Made by a program: the position numbers and the translations under genes. Shown piece by piece: positions 10,074-20,863 of a stretch of 64,000 nucleotides of DNA. The notes under the pieces were generated by a model, which saw only the letters and a program-made list of their open reading frames with translations, ran no database searches and had not been told where the DNA came from. How positions within the stretch are numbered: the stretch's first letter is position 1; every line of letters begins with the position of its first letter. Source of the DNA: Utricularia gibba (taxonomy: Eukaryota; Streptophyta; Magnoliopsida; Lamiales; Lentibulariaceae); the NCBI GenBank assembly GCA_002189035.1, contig CM007990.1, positions 1,178,001 to 1,242,000 of the forward strand. Reading direction: 5' to 3'.

Positions 10074-12119
10074 ATGGGGAAGAGGAAGCTGGAGATTAAG
10101 CGGATCGAGAACAAAAGCGCTCGGGAAGTGACTTTCTCGAAGCGGAGGAGTGGTTTCCTGAAGAAGGCCGGGGAGCTGTCAGTCTTGTGCGACGCGGAAG
10201 TCGCCGTGATTATATTTTCCAGCACCGGAAGGCTGTACGAGTACTGCAGCCCTAACAGGTTCATTAACGTATTTCAGATCTCCTGTCTCTTTATATCTTC
10301 CAGCACCAGTATTAATCGTTTATTGGGGCGAGGCTGATGCTTTAGATGTTGACAAGTTTCCATCTTTTGACGACCTCATGAAAGAAATAGCTGTAATAAT
10401 GCCCTAGTTTTGCTTGTATCGAATTGTATGTGCCGATATCTTTTAACATGTTTCTGCACATGGTTTATTCATCCATTTGGTAGTTGATACACAGTTTGCT
10501 TTACATGCGTACAAATTTCTTTGTTCCCATCTTATGCTCATGAGCATTTTGATGTCCATGATCCACTACAGCACGATAAATTTCACAGTAAATGTTATCT
10601 TTAACACCATCAGGAGTACCCAAGCCCACTTTTCTCCTGTGATTTCTCTTCATCGCCAGTTATGACATGAGCATTGCCTAGAACCTTTGGTTCCTTCTTA
10701 TTATGATTTACTAACTGATAAGAAGTCCATATAGTGGTGCACTGAGAGATAGCGGGTTCATTCTCTTCACAATAAAATGCAAGCGATTGGCAAAAGCAAG
10801 AGTATGCTTTTGGTAGTGTATCAAACACGCTCTGGTGTGGTGGATATTGTTCTACAGGTTATAGTATTCATCTCTTCCCTTCACTATGATTTTTCAGAAG
10901 CCGTGTTATGATATTCACTATGTAAAAATGGGATATTTACCACTCTGAAACCTTTGTTATAATCAAGTGTTTAGATGATACCGAGTATAGTGAGGTAATG
11001 GGTTCATGATATCATATGTAAGAACTGATTTTCTTTCTGTTACTGCATATGTGGAAGTTAGAGATGAAATCATGTCGATTTTTTTAGAGAATACCAGAGA
11101 GAGAATTTCAAAAATCATGTGTAGAGAAGCAACATACGGTTTCCTTCATCGGTGTTTCAGGTTTAGAAGTTGCAGCTCATTTCATGTGGATGGCAGGTTG
11201 GATACGTAGGTTAGATGCTTAGAAACTGCAAGACGTCAAGATACTTCTTGGAAACATCATTATATATGAATTGAGAGAACACTGTAAACTCATGCGTTAA
11301 CTGAAGTATCAACCAGGGTGAAAGGAAAAAATGCTGATATCTAGGCATACTTGCCTTTTTTTCATGTTCTCATTATTGACTGTTAGTTTGTCTTTTCTTT
11401 CCTGTTTTCACTATCAAATTACAGCACTTTAACCTTGGATACACATTGTTTGACTATCACTAGCTTGGCCACAACCCTACGACGTTATTACAATTATGTG
11501 GGAACAAAAGCAAGCACACACACTGGAGATCCTGAGCAAAGGCAAATGAATTCCTATAATTTGTTCCTCAGTGCTTACTCTTCCTGGTCTTCCAGACGAA
11601 AGTCTGATGTTGCTTTTCCCTTTTTCTTTTACAGGGAACTTGAGGAGCCCTTTGATGCACAGCGCAGTGTGGCCAACCTTGCTCTTCTTGAAAATCAACT
11701 CAAAACCGCATTAATGGAAATAGAACGAGAGAAGGTTTCCTATCTAGTTTCCACCCGACTATTTTCTCATTCACTTCTCAAACATGCACCCACCGACATG
11801 TTTCGCAGCAGTTAGCATACAATGTAGTTTCTTTGTTGCATCTCTCAATACCTGTAATATGAATGGCTTTTCTGGTTTTCTCTACGTTGCTAACCCCTCC
11901 TTTCTCCTGTCCCCTTTGCAGCAGAATGCACTGGCAGAAGAACAGAGCCTCCCCGAGCTAGACAAGGTGATCATATACTTGTCCCAGATCATACTGAAAC
12001 GAGCTGCCTGAGCGAACGCTGATCAGTCTCCGCTCAACCTGCAGAGTGGCCGCAGCCACGAGAAGAACGCATCTATAGATCTCAATCTCCTCCCCGCCGA
12101 CGACGACAACCAAGACTAG
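10074..12119 (+). CDS. FLC-type MADS-box gene lacking exons 3 and 5 (FLC-B)
   Basis: Five exons: 10074-10258, 11464-11541, 11635-11734, 11922-11966 and 12045-12119, in frame, 160 residues. Exon 1 gives the MADS domain [20 protein letters not shown]. Exon 2 ([17 protein letters not shown]...) joins directly to the exon-4 equivalent ([19 protein letters not shown]...). The 62-bp exon 3 of its sisters (the ...[14 protein letters not shown] segment) is missing, as is the 42-bp exon 5. Exon 2 is 78 bp where the sisters have 79, ends in CAAAG, and uses a GC donor (GCAAAT at 11542). That one-base change is what keeps the frame after loss of exon 3. The intron that follows resembles intron 3 of FLC-C (AATTTGTTC...CTTCC). 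The C terminus [15 protein letters not shown] keeps DLNxxP. It may be a working short variant or an early pseudogene. Confidence 0.7.
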
Positions 12120-13097
12120 AACAATGAGAACGGCTCCCGCAGTTTGCTGCATCTGAACCTTTGAAGAACCATGTCGATGGCCGTACTGTTTCATGGCCCA
12201 TGTAGCTGACGTATTCCACCCTCTGAATTTTTTTTCATCTTATTTTTGTTAAATTTAATATTGTGCTGTTTGATTTCATGAGTACGAAGAAAATTGACTA
12301 CTTGCCATTATCAAGTTTCGAGTGGGCCCCGTGGATCTGTACGGACACTCCCCCGGTCGCATGGCGGTTTACTGTACGGACGAGCCGACTTTTGGGGTAT
12401 CTGGGCCTTGTCTCAAGGTCAAGTTGTCGGCCCAATTGTTTTTTTTTTTTTTTTGCAAATTTGGTGATATTTTTATTACCTCCTTTTTTATGAAAAAACG
12501 GTGATTAAAATGTATTTAAATACGTAAAATTGTAATATTACGATTTATCGAGGGCAAAAATGTCACGGAATGATGGAATTTGTGTTTATTAATTAATGTG
12601 ATTTATTTTTTTTGTGTGAGAAGCTATTGACTACGTGAAGGCGCCATGGCTTTGACGTGGACAGCTGTCCGCTGGCCCCATTGCCTTTTACGAGAAAAAA
12701 GTAGAAAACCCCAATTGTCACGTCAAAATCGAACCGTAATTGAGGGCGATCGGGAGCTACCGCCGGCGAGTGTCTTCACCTCCGCCTTCCAGGCGACACA
12801 ATCGAATGGCCGACGAGGCTTCCCCGGCGGATTCTTTCACGTTTCCGCCGTAGTAGGCCCCACGCGTGGAGAGGATTCTGTTCCTATGCAACTTGCATGT
12901 GTTTTTTTTTCTTTTTTACAGTGGAATCTCGTCCATTCGTTTTGTGGAGCCTTCAAGACCTTACTGGATTACCTCCTGACAAGCTCTAGTTCTCCGGATT
13001 TTACTGGATTACCTCCTGACAAGCTCTAGTTCTCCGGATTTGGTGTTTCCCATACTTTCTCTTTGTCCGTACCCTAAATTTTGGGATTTCAGTACGA
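12120..13097. other. Spacer between FLC-B and FLC-C
   Basis: No gene seen. At about 12338-12386 the word CTGTACGG occurs twice, a core shared with the minisatellite at 15714. 12640-13097 is the likely promoter and leader of FLC-C and contains an exact 40-bp tandem duplication (separate entry). The ORF at 12646-13029 has no recognisable domain. Confidence 0.55.
12961..13040. repeat. Exact 40-bp tandem duplication upstream of FLC-C
   Basis: The 40 bases at 12961-13000 (beginning TTACTGGATTACCTCCTGAC, ending TTCTCCGGATT) are repeated without a mismatch at 13001-13040. The array ends 57 bp before the FLC-C start codon, so it probably lies in the 5' leader or core promoter. Perfect identity implies a recent duplication or an assembly artefact. 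Confidence 0.95.
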
Positions 13098-15430
13098 ATG
13101 GGGAGGAGAAGGCTGGAACTGAAGCGAATCGAAGATAAAAGTGCTAGGCAAGTTACCTTCTCAAAGCGTAGAGCTGGCCTGCTGAAGAAAGCACATGAAC
13201 TCTCGATTCTTTGCGCCGCCGATGTCGGCGTAATCATCTATTCCAGCACCGGGAAGCTATACCAGTTCTGCAGCGGCAACAGGTGCACTTCGCTTATGTT
13301 TTGAAGTTGAAGTCCGTACATATGATGATATTGCTCCATTGATGATGTCGGTGACTAGTTATGGTTTTGTTTCTTCCACATGGTTTCCATGGTTGATCAT
13401 TTCATTAGCACATATCAAGCTGATGCAATTTGCTGAGGATTCTCAGTTTCTTAAGACTTATAATCCATCATTTTCTTCGCATGTTATGGAATTCTCGGAG
13501 CATATCGGGATACTGGTGACAAGATATAACTTGCTTCCTGCTAGGAGTAAAAAGGGACCACTTGTTAATAGGTCTCTTTTGTCACCAATCATGCAAAGGC
13601 ACCACCTTCGATCACAAAAATTCAAAATGCAAAGTCGTCATTTGTAATCACACGCGAAAAATACATCAAAAAAAGACTACACTGTCAAGAGAAATGAAAA
13701 AAAAAAAAACTTAATGGTGACGCGTTGAGATTATTTTTTGGTTGACACCCTTGGTTGTGTTGAAGGAACCTGTAGTCGATACATAGGTTGAGTTAGTTTG
13801 TGAAATGTGTCGTTCTATGCCATCTGTTCATTACTTTCATTCTAGGCTCATTCTCTCCATCTTTGCCTTTAGTTTTTATGTTTTGGGGATTCCAATGTTA
13901 AAATCTTGCTTGGATGTTCTTTTCTTTGACTGTGCTAATTGTGTTATTGTCTCGGGCAGCGTGGTAGATTCTGAGTTCAACTATTCTCTCATTTTGCTGT
14001 ATCACGGCTTTATATTCTCTACCATAGAGCATCATTTGCTCTTCCAATGATTTCTTGATGTTGTATTAGATTTACTCCCCTCCCCTCTTGCAGATGCAAC
14101 TGCAGCCTTCAGATTTGAAATTCTATATTCGTGTATGGATTCTCAATGAACTATTTGATTATCTTCCAGCTTGTCAAGAACCTTATGGCGGTATTACAAC
14201 TATGTTGGGTCTGAAGCAAGCCCCGCCAATGGAGAGCGTAAGGAAAAGGTAAAAAATGAACCTCTAAAACATTAGTCTCCTTTCCTGTGGAAATGTGACG
14301 CTGATACATGTTCAAGTCTTTTTCTCCCTTTCTGTGGTTGTGGATGAATTGCTAGAAGAGTTTTCGCAGTGCAGTTTATAGCATGTATGAGTAAATATAT
14401 TATAGATAGCGTAATGCAAATAAAAATGTGTTTCTTTGATTTCAACTTGTCTTGATACAAATCTATGCCCTTCGTGTTCAGCGGTCATAAAGACAAACAA
14501 GTATTTTTCTGAGAGACAATAGATTGATAGTCAATTTTTAGTGTCGAAAGCATGCTCATATTGATAAACAATCACGGATAGCATGCTTTGGATAAACACA
14601 TGGAAGTAAGTTTTTGAGAGGTTCTCTTTCTTTTACATGTTCAGGCTGATTACTCCAAATATTCAGAATACATTACCAGCGAGGAACTCCTTCAAATGGT
14701 GGAGAGGTACTCAATTTGTTCATTCATGTTTACTTCTTGGCCTTCCAAATGAGCGGCTTTAGAGTCAAAATTTTGCATTTGTACAGCCAACTTTCGGAGC
14801 CCTGTGATGACCATGACAGCTTGGTCGACCTTGTTGTTCTTGAAAATCAGCTCGAAACTGCGTTATTGCAGATAAAAACAGCGAAGGTTTTCTTTGAATA
14901 CTTTCATGTTTTCTCAAATCTGTACGCTTGTTGCCTGGCATCTGCAGTCTTGCTTAGTCTCTGCAAATATTATTATCGACTAATCATCATTTTCTGTGTA
15001 TCCAAGATCATCATCGTTCAGCTCCTATGGTACATATATTTCATTCTTGATGATACTCACCATAAAATGCCAATTTTCTGCAGACCCATCTGCTACTCAA
15101 TACCATATCAGCCATGGAAGACAAGGTATATGAAGCATTCAAATTATGGATCTTGTATAAAAATCCATGGGGGGGAGGTGGGGATACTTTGCTTACACGA
15201 TTCCTTTTTCTGGCAGGAGAAGGCGCTGACCGAGGAAATGATTCTCCTTGAGGGCAAAAAGGTGACCACTCTCTGAATCTGAAGAGTAACTTAGCTTCAG
15301 GTACAATAGCGTTTCGTACATCAACGATGATCACAATTGACTCAACTTGCAGAATGTCCAAAAGAACGTGAATGTGAAGGAAGCAACTCTAGATCTCAAT
15401 ATGGCTCCTGATGACGAAAATGATGACTAG
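13098..15430 (+). CDS. FLC-type MADS-box transcription factor (FLC-C)
   Basis: Seven exons: 13098-13282, 14170-14248, 14645-14706, 14787-14886, 15084-15125, 15217-15261 and 15353-15430. All introns are GT-AG and the CDS gives 196 residues, the same length as Arabidopsis FLC. The MADS domain is [20 protein letters not shown]...; the K-box region reads [20 protein letters not shown] and then [19 protein letters not shown]. The C terminus [15 protein letters not shown] carries DLNxxP followed by an acidic tail. Intron 1 is 887 bp; in FLC the first intron holds cold-response elements, but I see no specific element here. With FLC-D it is the most regular copy. Expected role: DNA-binding repressor, probably of floral integrator genes (inference from family). 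Confidence 0.9.
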
Positions 15431-15713
15431 AACTTGGGGTGTTCGAGGACGGGTCTGTTCGCTACTGTAATTTGCTACTGCATGCATCTGTTGGTTTCAA
15501 CTTCCATCTGTTGCCCCCGATGAACTTGAAGCTCTCCTCTCGAGGAGACAATAACTTTGATAGTCTGATTTGGTATGCAGTGGGGTTCTAAATCTGTTGT
15601 TTTCCTTTAGAATGATGTGCATTCGTGTCGTGGACGATGAATTTCAGCACACGCAGACAAGAGAATCGTGCATGGAAAACTAAAAAGAAACCACCTTTAT
15701 GTCATAAGACATG

Positions 15714-15995
15714 TGTACGGTCAGGGGGTATTACTGTACTGGTGCAATTGGGACTGACTGTACGGTCAGGGCATTATTGACACACGCTGGGGGGAATGGG
15801 GGTGGGGTAAGGGTATTCCGGACAAACGACTTCTGTACGGTCGGGGTATTACTGTACCGGTGGGGGGCGGGGGGACGAACTGTACGGTCAGGGCACTGTT
15901 GGCACACGTTCGTGGTAAGGGTTGCTCTGGACAAACGAGATCTGTACGGTCAGGGTATTAATGTAATAGCACAACGGAACTGTACGGTCAAGTGG
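15714..15995. repeat. GC-rich minisatellite with TGTACGGTCAGGG core
   Basis: The core TGTACGGTC(A/G)GGG occurs at 15714, 15759, 15834, 15881 and 15943, with a last shorter copy at 15981. Spacings (45, 75, 47, 62, 38) show a two-core higher-order unit of about 110-120 bp: 15714-15833, 15834-15942 and a partial third. Each full unit also has ACTGTAC(T/C)GG, CACACG, GGTAAGGGT and GGACAAACGA blocks. It lies between FLC-C and FLC-D, about 370 bp before the FLC-D ATG. Confidence 0.85.
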
Positions 15996-16362
15996 CCATT
16001 ATTGAGGAGAACGAGTGGCCAGTAGCATGGGTTTTTGTGGACCCGATTCAGTGGGGCCCTATGCTAAGTGGGCCCCGTTTCGGTCGGCAAGCGAAGAGCA
16101 GGAGGTTATGGGCAGCTCAGCTCATCCAATAATTACCTTCTTTTCATCTCCGGAGAAGACGTTTGCTCATGTCGTTTGTTGCTTGAAAACGACGGTGAAT
16201 GCATATGAAAAGCTTTGACCTCTGGAGTTGAGTTCGCCGCCGCGAATGTGCTGCCCGTAGAGGACGACGCGAAGTAAGGTCCTCAAACGTTGGAAAATTT
16301 TGTGAGTCGTCTACTGCCGTTCCTCTTCCCTTGGAACAAGAAATTTCTGGATTTGAGTTGAG

Positions 16363-18887
16363 ATGGGGAGGAGAAGGCTGGAGATGAAGCGGATCGAGGA
16401 TAAAAGCGCTAGGCAGGTGACGTTCTCGAAGCGGAGAAAGGGACTACTGAAGAAGGCCAGGGAACTCTCGGTTCTTTGTGGTGCCGATATCGGCGTGGTT
16501 ATCTACTCCGGTACAGGAAAGCTGTACGAGTACAGCAGCACTAACAGGTAATTGCCTTTCAACCTTGTGCGTGTCTCCGATTGCCGAGGTACTCTCCAGT
16601 TCTTCACTTTCTAATTCCGAGACCGTACATGTGATAATGCCCCAAGGTTGATAATTTGGCTTGGGGAGCTTTCCTCCTTGAAATAAGCATCTTGTCAGTG
16701 TTCAACCTTTGTTTTTGGTTCACTTGGAAATTTGCAATTCTCTTACGAAGATATTCATTTTGTCATGCAAGTTTCTAAGGAATCTGCTGTTTTAGTGTAC
16801 AAAAGCCCTTTCATGGAAGATATACATAAGTTCATGAGATGGGAAATTTGTGAGTTTCATGCAAATAGTTCTAGGTCTATTAAACACATGAAACCGTGTT
16901 AAAAGCATTGACCTTTTTTCTCTTTAAGCATGATGATTCTGTGTTCAAATATCCATTTTTTTGAAGAAGGTAAAAGTCCAGAAACCCAACCCTACCCCTA
17001 AATGCCTTGATTAAGTTTTTTGGGAAGTGTGGTTTGCTTACAAATTTGTATTTGTACATTCTTCCCGGCCCACTCGATCTTATATGCAGTAGTACAATAT
17101 TGATCTCCATTGTCCTACCATTTAAGGAAGTCTTGACGCGGGTCATGGTACTTCATATTCCTCCATGTCATGCCCCACTTTTTTGGTTGTATTGGCTGGC
17201 CATTCATGATTCCTCCTACGTTTTGTTGGAACATGGTTTTAGTTTCTCATTTGAAAACCTGTCAAAAGCACCAAGCCTGGTGTAAATACCAATGATAAAG
17301 CATAAAGATGAGCTTCATGTTGTCAACTGTAGAGCACTATCTCCTCTCACAGCAATTTCTCGATGTTTTCAATATATGTGTCTGAATTCTTGCTGAACCT
17401 TGAAATTATCCAGCCTGACAAGAACCATATGGCGGTACTACAATTATGTTGAATCTGAAACCAGCCTGGCCACTGGAGATCCAAAGGAAAAGGTAAAAAA
17501 TGAACTATTTTTATCTTCTTGTTCATTTACAGCACCCATGTCGTCCGCTGAGAATCCCTTGATAGCTTACCGACATTTTCTTCCTATTTGTGAGAGCTAA
17601 TGGATGATCAGCAGATTTCGTGCACTAGCCAACACTGCTATATTGTTGTATGAGTGAATAGGGGTATAAATATTTTCATGCAGGTTAAAGTTAAAAAGTC
17701 ATTCTTATTTTTAACCAGCAATATTAATTCTAACAAAGCTAGTGATAAAGTGAGCTTATTTATCAGAGATGCACATGGCAGCATGTGAGATTATCTGCAG
17801 GTCCCTGCCATTTTACAGAAGCAACAATATTTTGAGAGGCTCTCTCTCTGTGTTTCTTATCAGGCTGATTACACCAAGCATTCAGAATACATCACAAAAG
17901 AGGAACTCCTCCAAGTTGTGGAAAGGTGCCCCCAACTTTTATTCCTGCATGTTTCTTACTTTCTTGCCACTCTGAATGAGAGAATATACATACTCTCAGA
18001 ATTGTTCATTTTCACAGAGAACTTGGGGAGCCCTCCAATGACCAGCGTAGCGCTGTCGACCTTGTTCTTCTTGAAAATCAACTTGAAACAGCTTTACTAC
18101 AGATCAGGAAAGCAAAGGTTTCCCTTCCCTTTCAACCACACTTTTGCTGTTGTATCCATCACTTGCCTCTGAGATCTCCACGCACCCTCTGGGACCAGCT
18201 AGAGAGTTTTTTTTCTCCCTTCTTAAATCAACTGTCTTGTCCCTGACCTCATTATTGTCACTTCTTTTTCAGACGCATTTGCTCCTCAATACAATATCAA
18301 GTCTGCAGCATGAGGTACAAAGCCACCCAAATAAACTACATAAAACAAGAGAAGCTAGCTAGCACGTGATGCTCACCTGATTCCTTTTGCTGGCAGAAGG
18401 ACCTGCTGTCAGAGGAAAACAGCCTCCTCGAGACAAAAAAGGTGATCACTCTCTCAAAATGAAGACCAATTACATAATTCTAAACTCCATGAGAACGAGT
18501 TTTGAGAACAAAACTCCACACAATGAATGCTTCATTTCACTTCACTGAGTTTTTTTTTTTTTTCAAAATCATGTAAAATGGGATGTTATAGAATTTTAGT
18601 TGTATGATTTAAAATAAAAATAGATTTCATGATATTAAATTCAGTTATGTAGAAAATAGTTTTGAAGCTTTTAGAAGGTTTAAATTATTCCTTTGAAATA
18701 AAACTTACTACTAAACACTACCTTAGAGTTTCGGGTTTGATTACCCTTTAAAATAGTATCTTATACATTAAAAAAACATGAAAATTTTTTAATTTTTTTT
18801 AGACTAATGTTGCAGGTTGGCACAAGGAAGATGGAGGTGAAGAAAATAGCCCTAGATCTCAATGTGGTTCCTGATGACCAAATCTGA
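16363..18887 (+). CDS. FLC-type MADS-box transcription factor (FLC-D)
   Basis: Seven exons: 16363-16547, 17414-17492, 17864-17925, 18018-18117, 18273-18314, 18397-18441 and 18816-18887. All introns are GT-AG; 194 residues. The MADS domain is [20 protein letters not shown]...; the I/K region reads [20 protein letters not shown], then [19 protein letters not shown] and [14 protein letters not shown], which fit a coiled coil. The last exon ends [13 protein letters not shown], with DLNxxP. Exon sizes 185/79/62/100/42/45 match FLC-C exactly, so C and D are close sister copies. Upstream are the minisatellite at 15714 and a GGGCCC-containing segment near 16051-16076 (palindromic GGGGCCC and GGGCCCC). 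Expected role as for the other copies: DNA-binding repressor of flowering (inference). Confidence 0.9.
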
Positions 18888-20863
18888 AAATTACAATGTA
18901 TCATGAAATTGGTTGTCATCTATTTTTTTTCGTATTAAATAATATCATAATTTCAAATATATTTTTACATATTTAATCGTATTTCAAAATTTTTAAAAAC
19001 TTGTATCGTATGAATAACATTGATCAATAACATATAACAATGTTCAATTTTCTTGCTTTTTATTTTACAATGTTTCTCATATAATACAAAAATATTATAC
19101 ATTTTTTTTGGAATTTTATGGGAGGATGGCATGGTAAAAAAAGTTGATATTGATAGATCACATTTTCTTGCATAGTAAGTGTCACCAAAACTTAAAAGAG
19201 TCATGAAAATAGTTTCATATGTTGTATTTTGGATTATTTAGACTTGAAAAACTATAAAATAATTTAAATAAATTGAATGATAATTATAAAAATTATTGAA
19301 AAGGATGTAATTTATGAATTATTAAAGACAATGAATTAGCTAAAAAATGAATGATAGTTTATACATTCAATCTTTTGAATAATTGTATGTTAGAATTTAA
19401 TATTTTAAATCCTTTTTAATGTTGAAAAATAAAAAATATCTATTTATTGATAAAAAAAACGTAAGAGAGAACAAAATTTTGACATATTTTTGTAAATATC
19501 TAATGTGTTTTCATATTAACACACATAAGTTATATTAAATTAAAAAATAATATTAAATTAACAATTATATATGCTATTAAGTGTGGGCCTGGGCTGGGGC
19601 CCATGTCCACATCCACTACTTAACAGTCATTCTCATTGAATTTGATTTAACAGGGGCACTTTTGGAATTTTGTGAACAATTTTATTTTAAGAATCATTTA
19701 TACATGTTTGAAAGTAAAAATGATTATTAAAATAAAAATAATTTTTTCATGAAGAAAAACTAGTTTTCATATCCTATCAATCAAATTCAGTTAGAGTATT
19801 AACATTTCTATTTTTTAAATATGTATTGAAAAAAAGATTTTCAAATATTTCATAATTTTATTATATGAACAATGAATTTTGAGAATTAGTATAATTCTAT
19901 TAAAAGTTTGAGATGTTAATTTGTATTAAAATTGATTTTTAAGAATAAATTCTAAAATTTAAATTTATAATTATATTCATATTTTTATAATAAGTACAAT
20001 CATTTGTTTTTTAAAAATAAATTTAATTTTATAATATTTTTTAAATAAATATTGAAATATTTAAAAATTATTATAGTAATGTAAAATATAATATTTTAAA
20101 ATATAATACTTTATAAACTTTATTTTTTTACTTATAAAAATCACTTATTATTATTATTTTCACTCTAAATATAAATAAATTTTATAATAATTATTTTTAA
20201 AAATACATTCTAGCAAAATTTTAAATTTTATTTGGACTAATATTTTAAAACCTAATTTTAATTTATTTGAATTTAAATAAAAATAATCTAAAATTAAGTC
20301 TTTACATAATATTCAATTAATATTAAAACATTTGAAATTAAATAAAAAAAATATAAGAATATCACTACCTTCATATAATAAACAAAACTCTCTCTATCTC
20401 GAATTTATTTAAATATACGAAATAAATACAATATAATTTACAATACTTATATTAAACCCTTGCAATCCCATGAATCAAACACACATGGCGCAGGAGATTC
20501 TCCAGGTGGAGAACTCAAACTCAGGCCTTCCTTCTTCTTGTGTCATGGCCAAAGTACACACAGACAGCGCGTGGATCACCGTCGCCGGCCATGTCCGGCG
20601 ACCGCCATTGTCGTCACTTGTTGTGCTGAGAACACTATACAGTTTGGGACAGCTACTCTACTTCCTATACGGTGCAAGAGAAGCCTGCCTGCGATGCCTT
20701 TCCACAAAGAATCTTCTTCTACAGGTGGCTGTGGATGCACCTGCTGTGGAAGAAGAAGCCACCGGAAGATGCCCATGAGGGTGATTCTGTGGGAAACGAG
20801 GCGGAGATAGATGGATGTGGTGGACTCACAGTTGTGGAAGGATTCTGAGAAGTTTTCTAGCTG
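18888..20863. other. AT-rich spacer between FLC-D and AHK3
   Basis: No gene seen. 18888-20460 is extremely AT-rich and includes a dispersed repeat copy. A short GC island near 19584-19613 (GGGCCTGGGCTGGGGCCC) stands alone, with no adjacent ORF. 20460-20863 is GC-richer and is probably the 3' flank of AHK3; plus-strand ORFs there have no recognisable domain. Confidence 0.55.
19245..19420. repeat. Dispersed AT-rich repeat, copy II
   Basis: Matches copy I (5284) and copy III (39290) in block order: AAATTGAATGATAATTATAA, ATTATTGAAAAGG, TTTATGAATTATTAAAGA, TTTTGAATAATTGTATG. Judged by eye; boundaries approximate. Confidence 0.45.
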
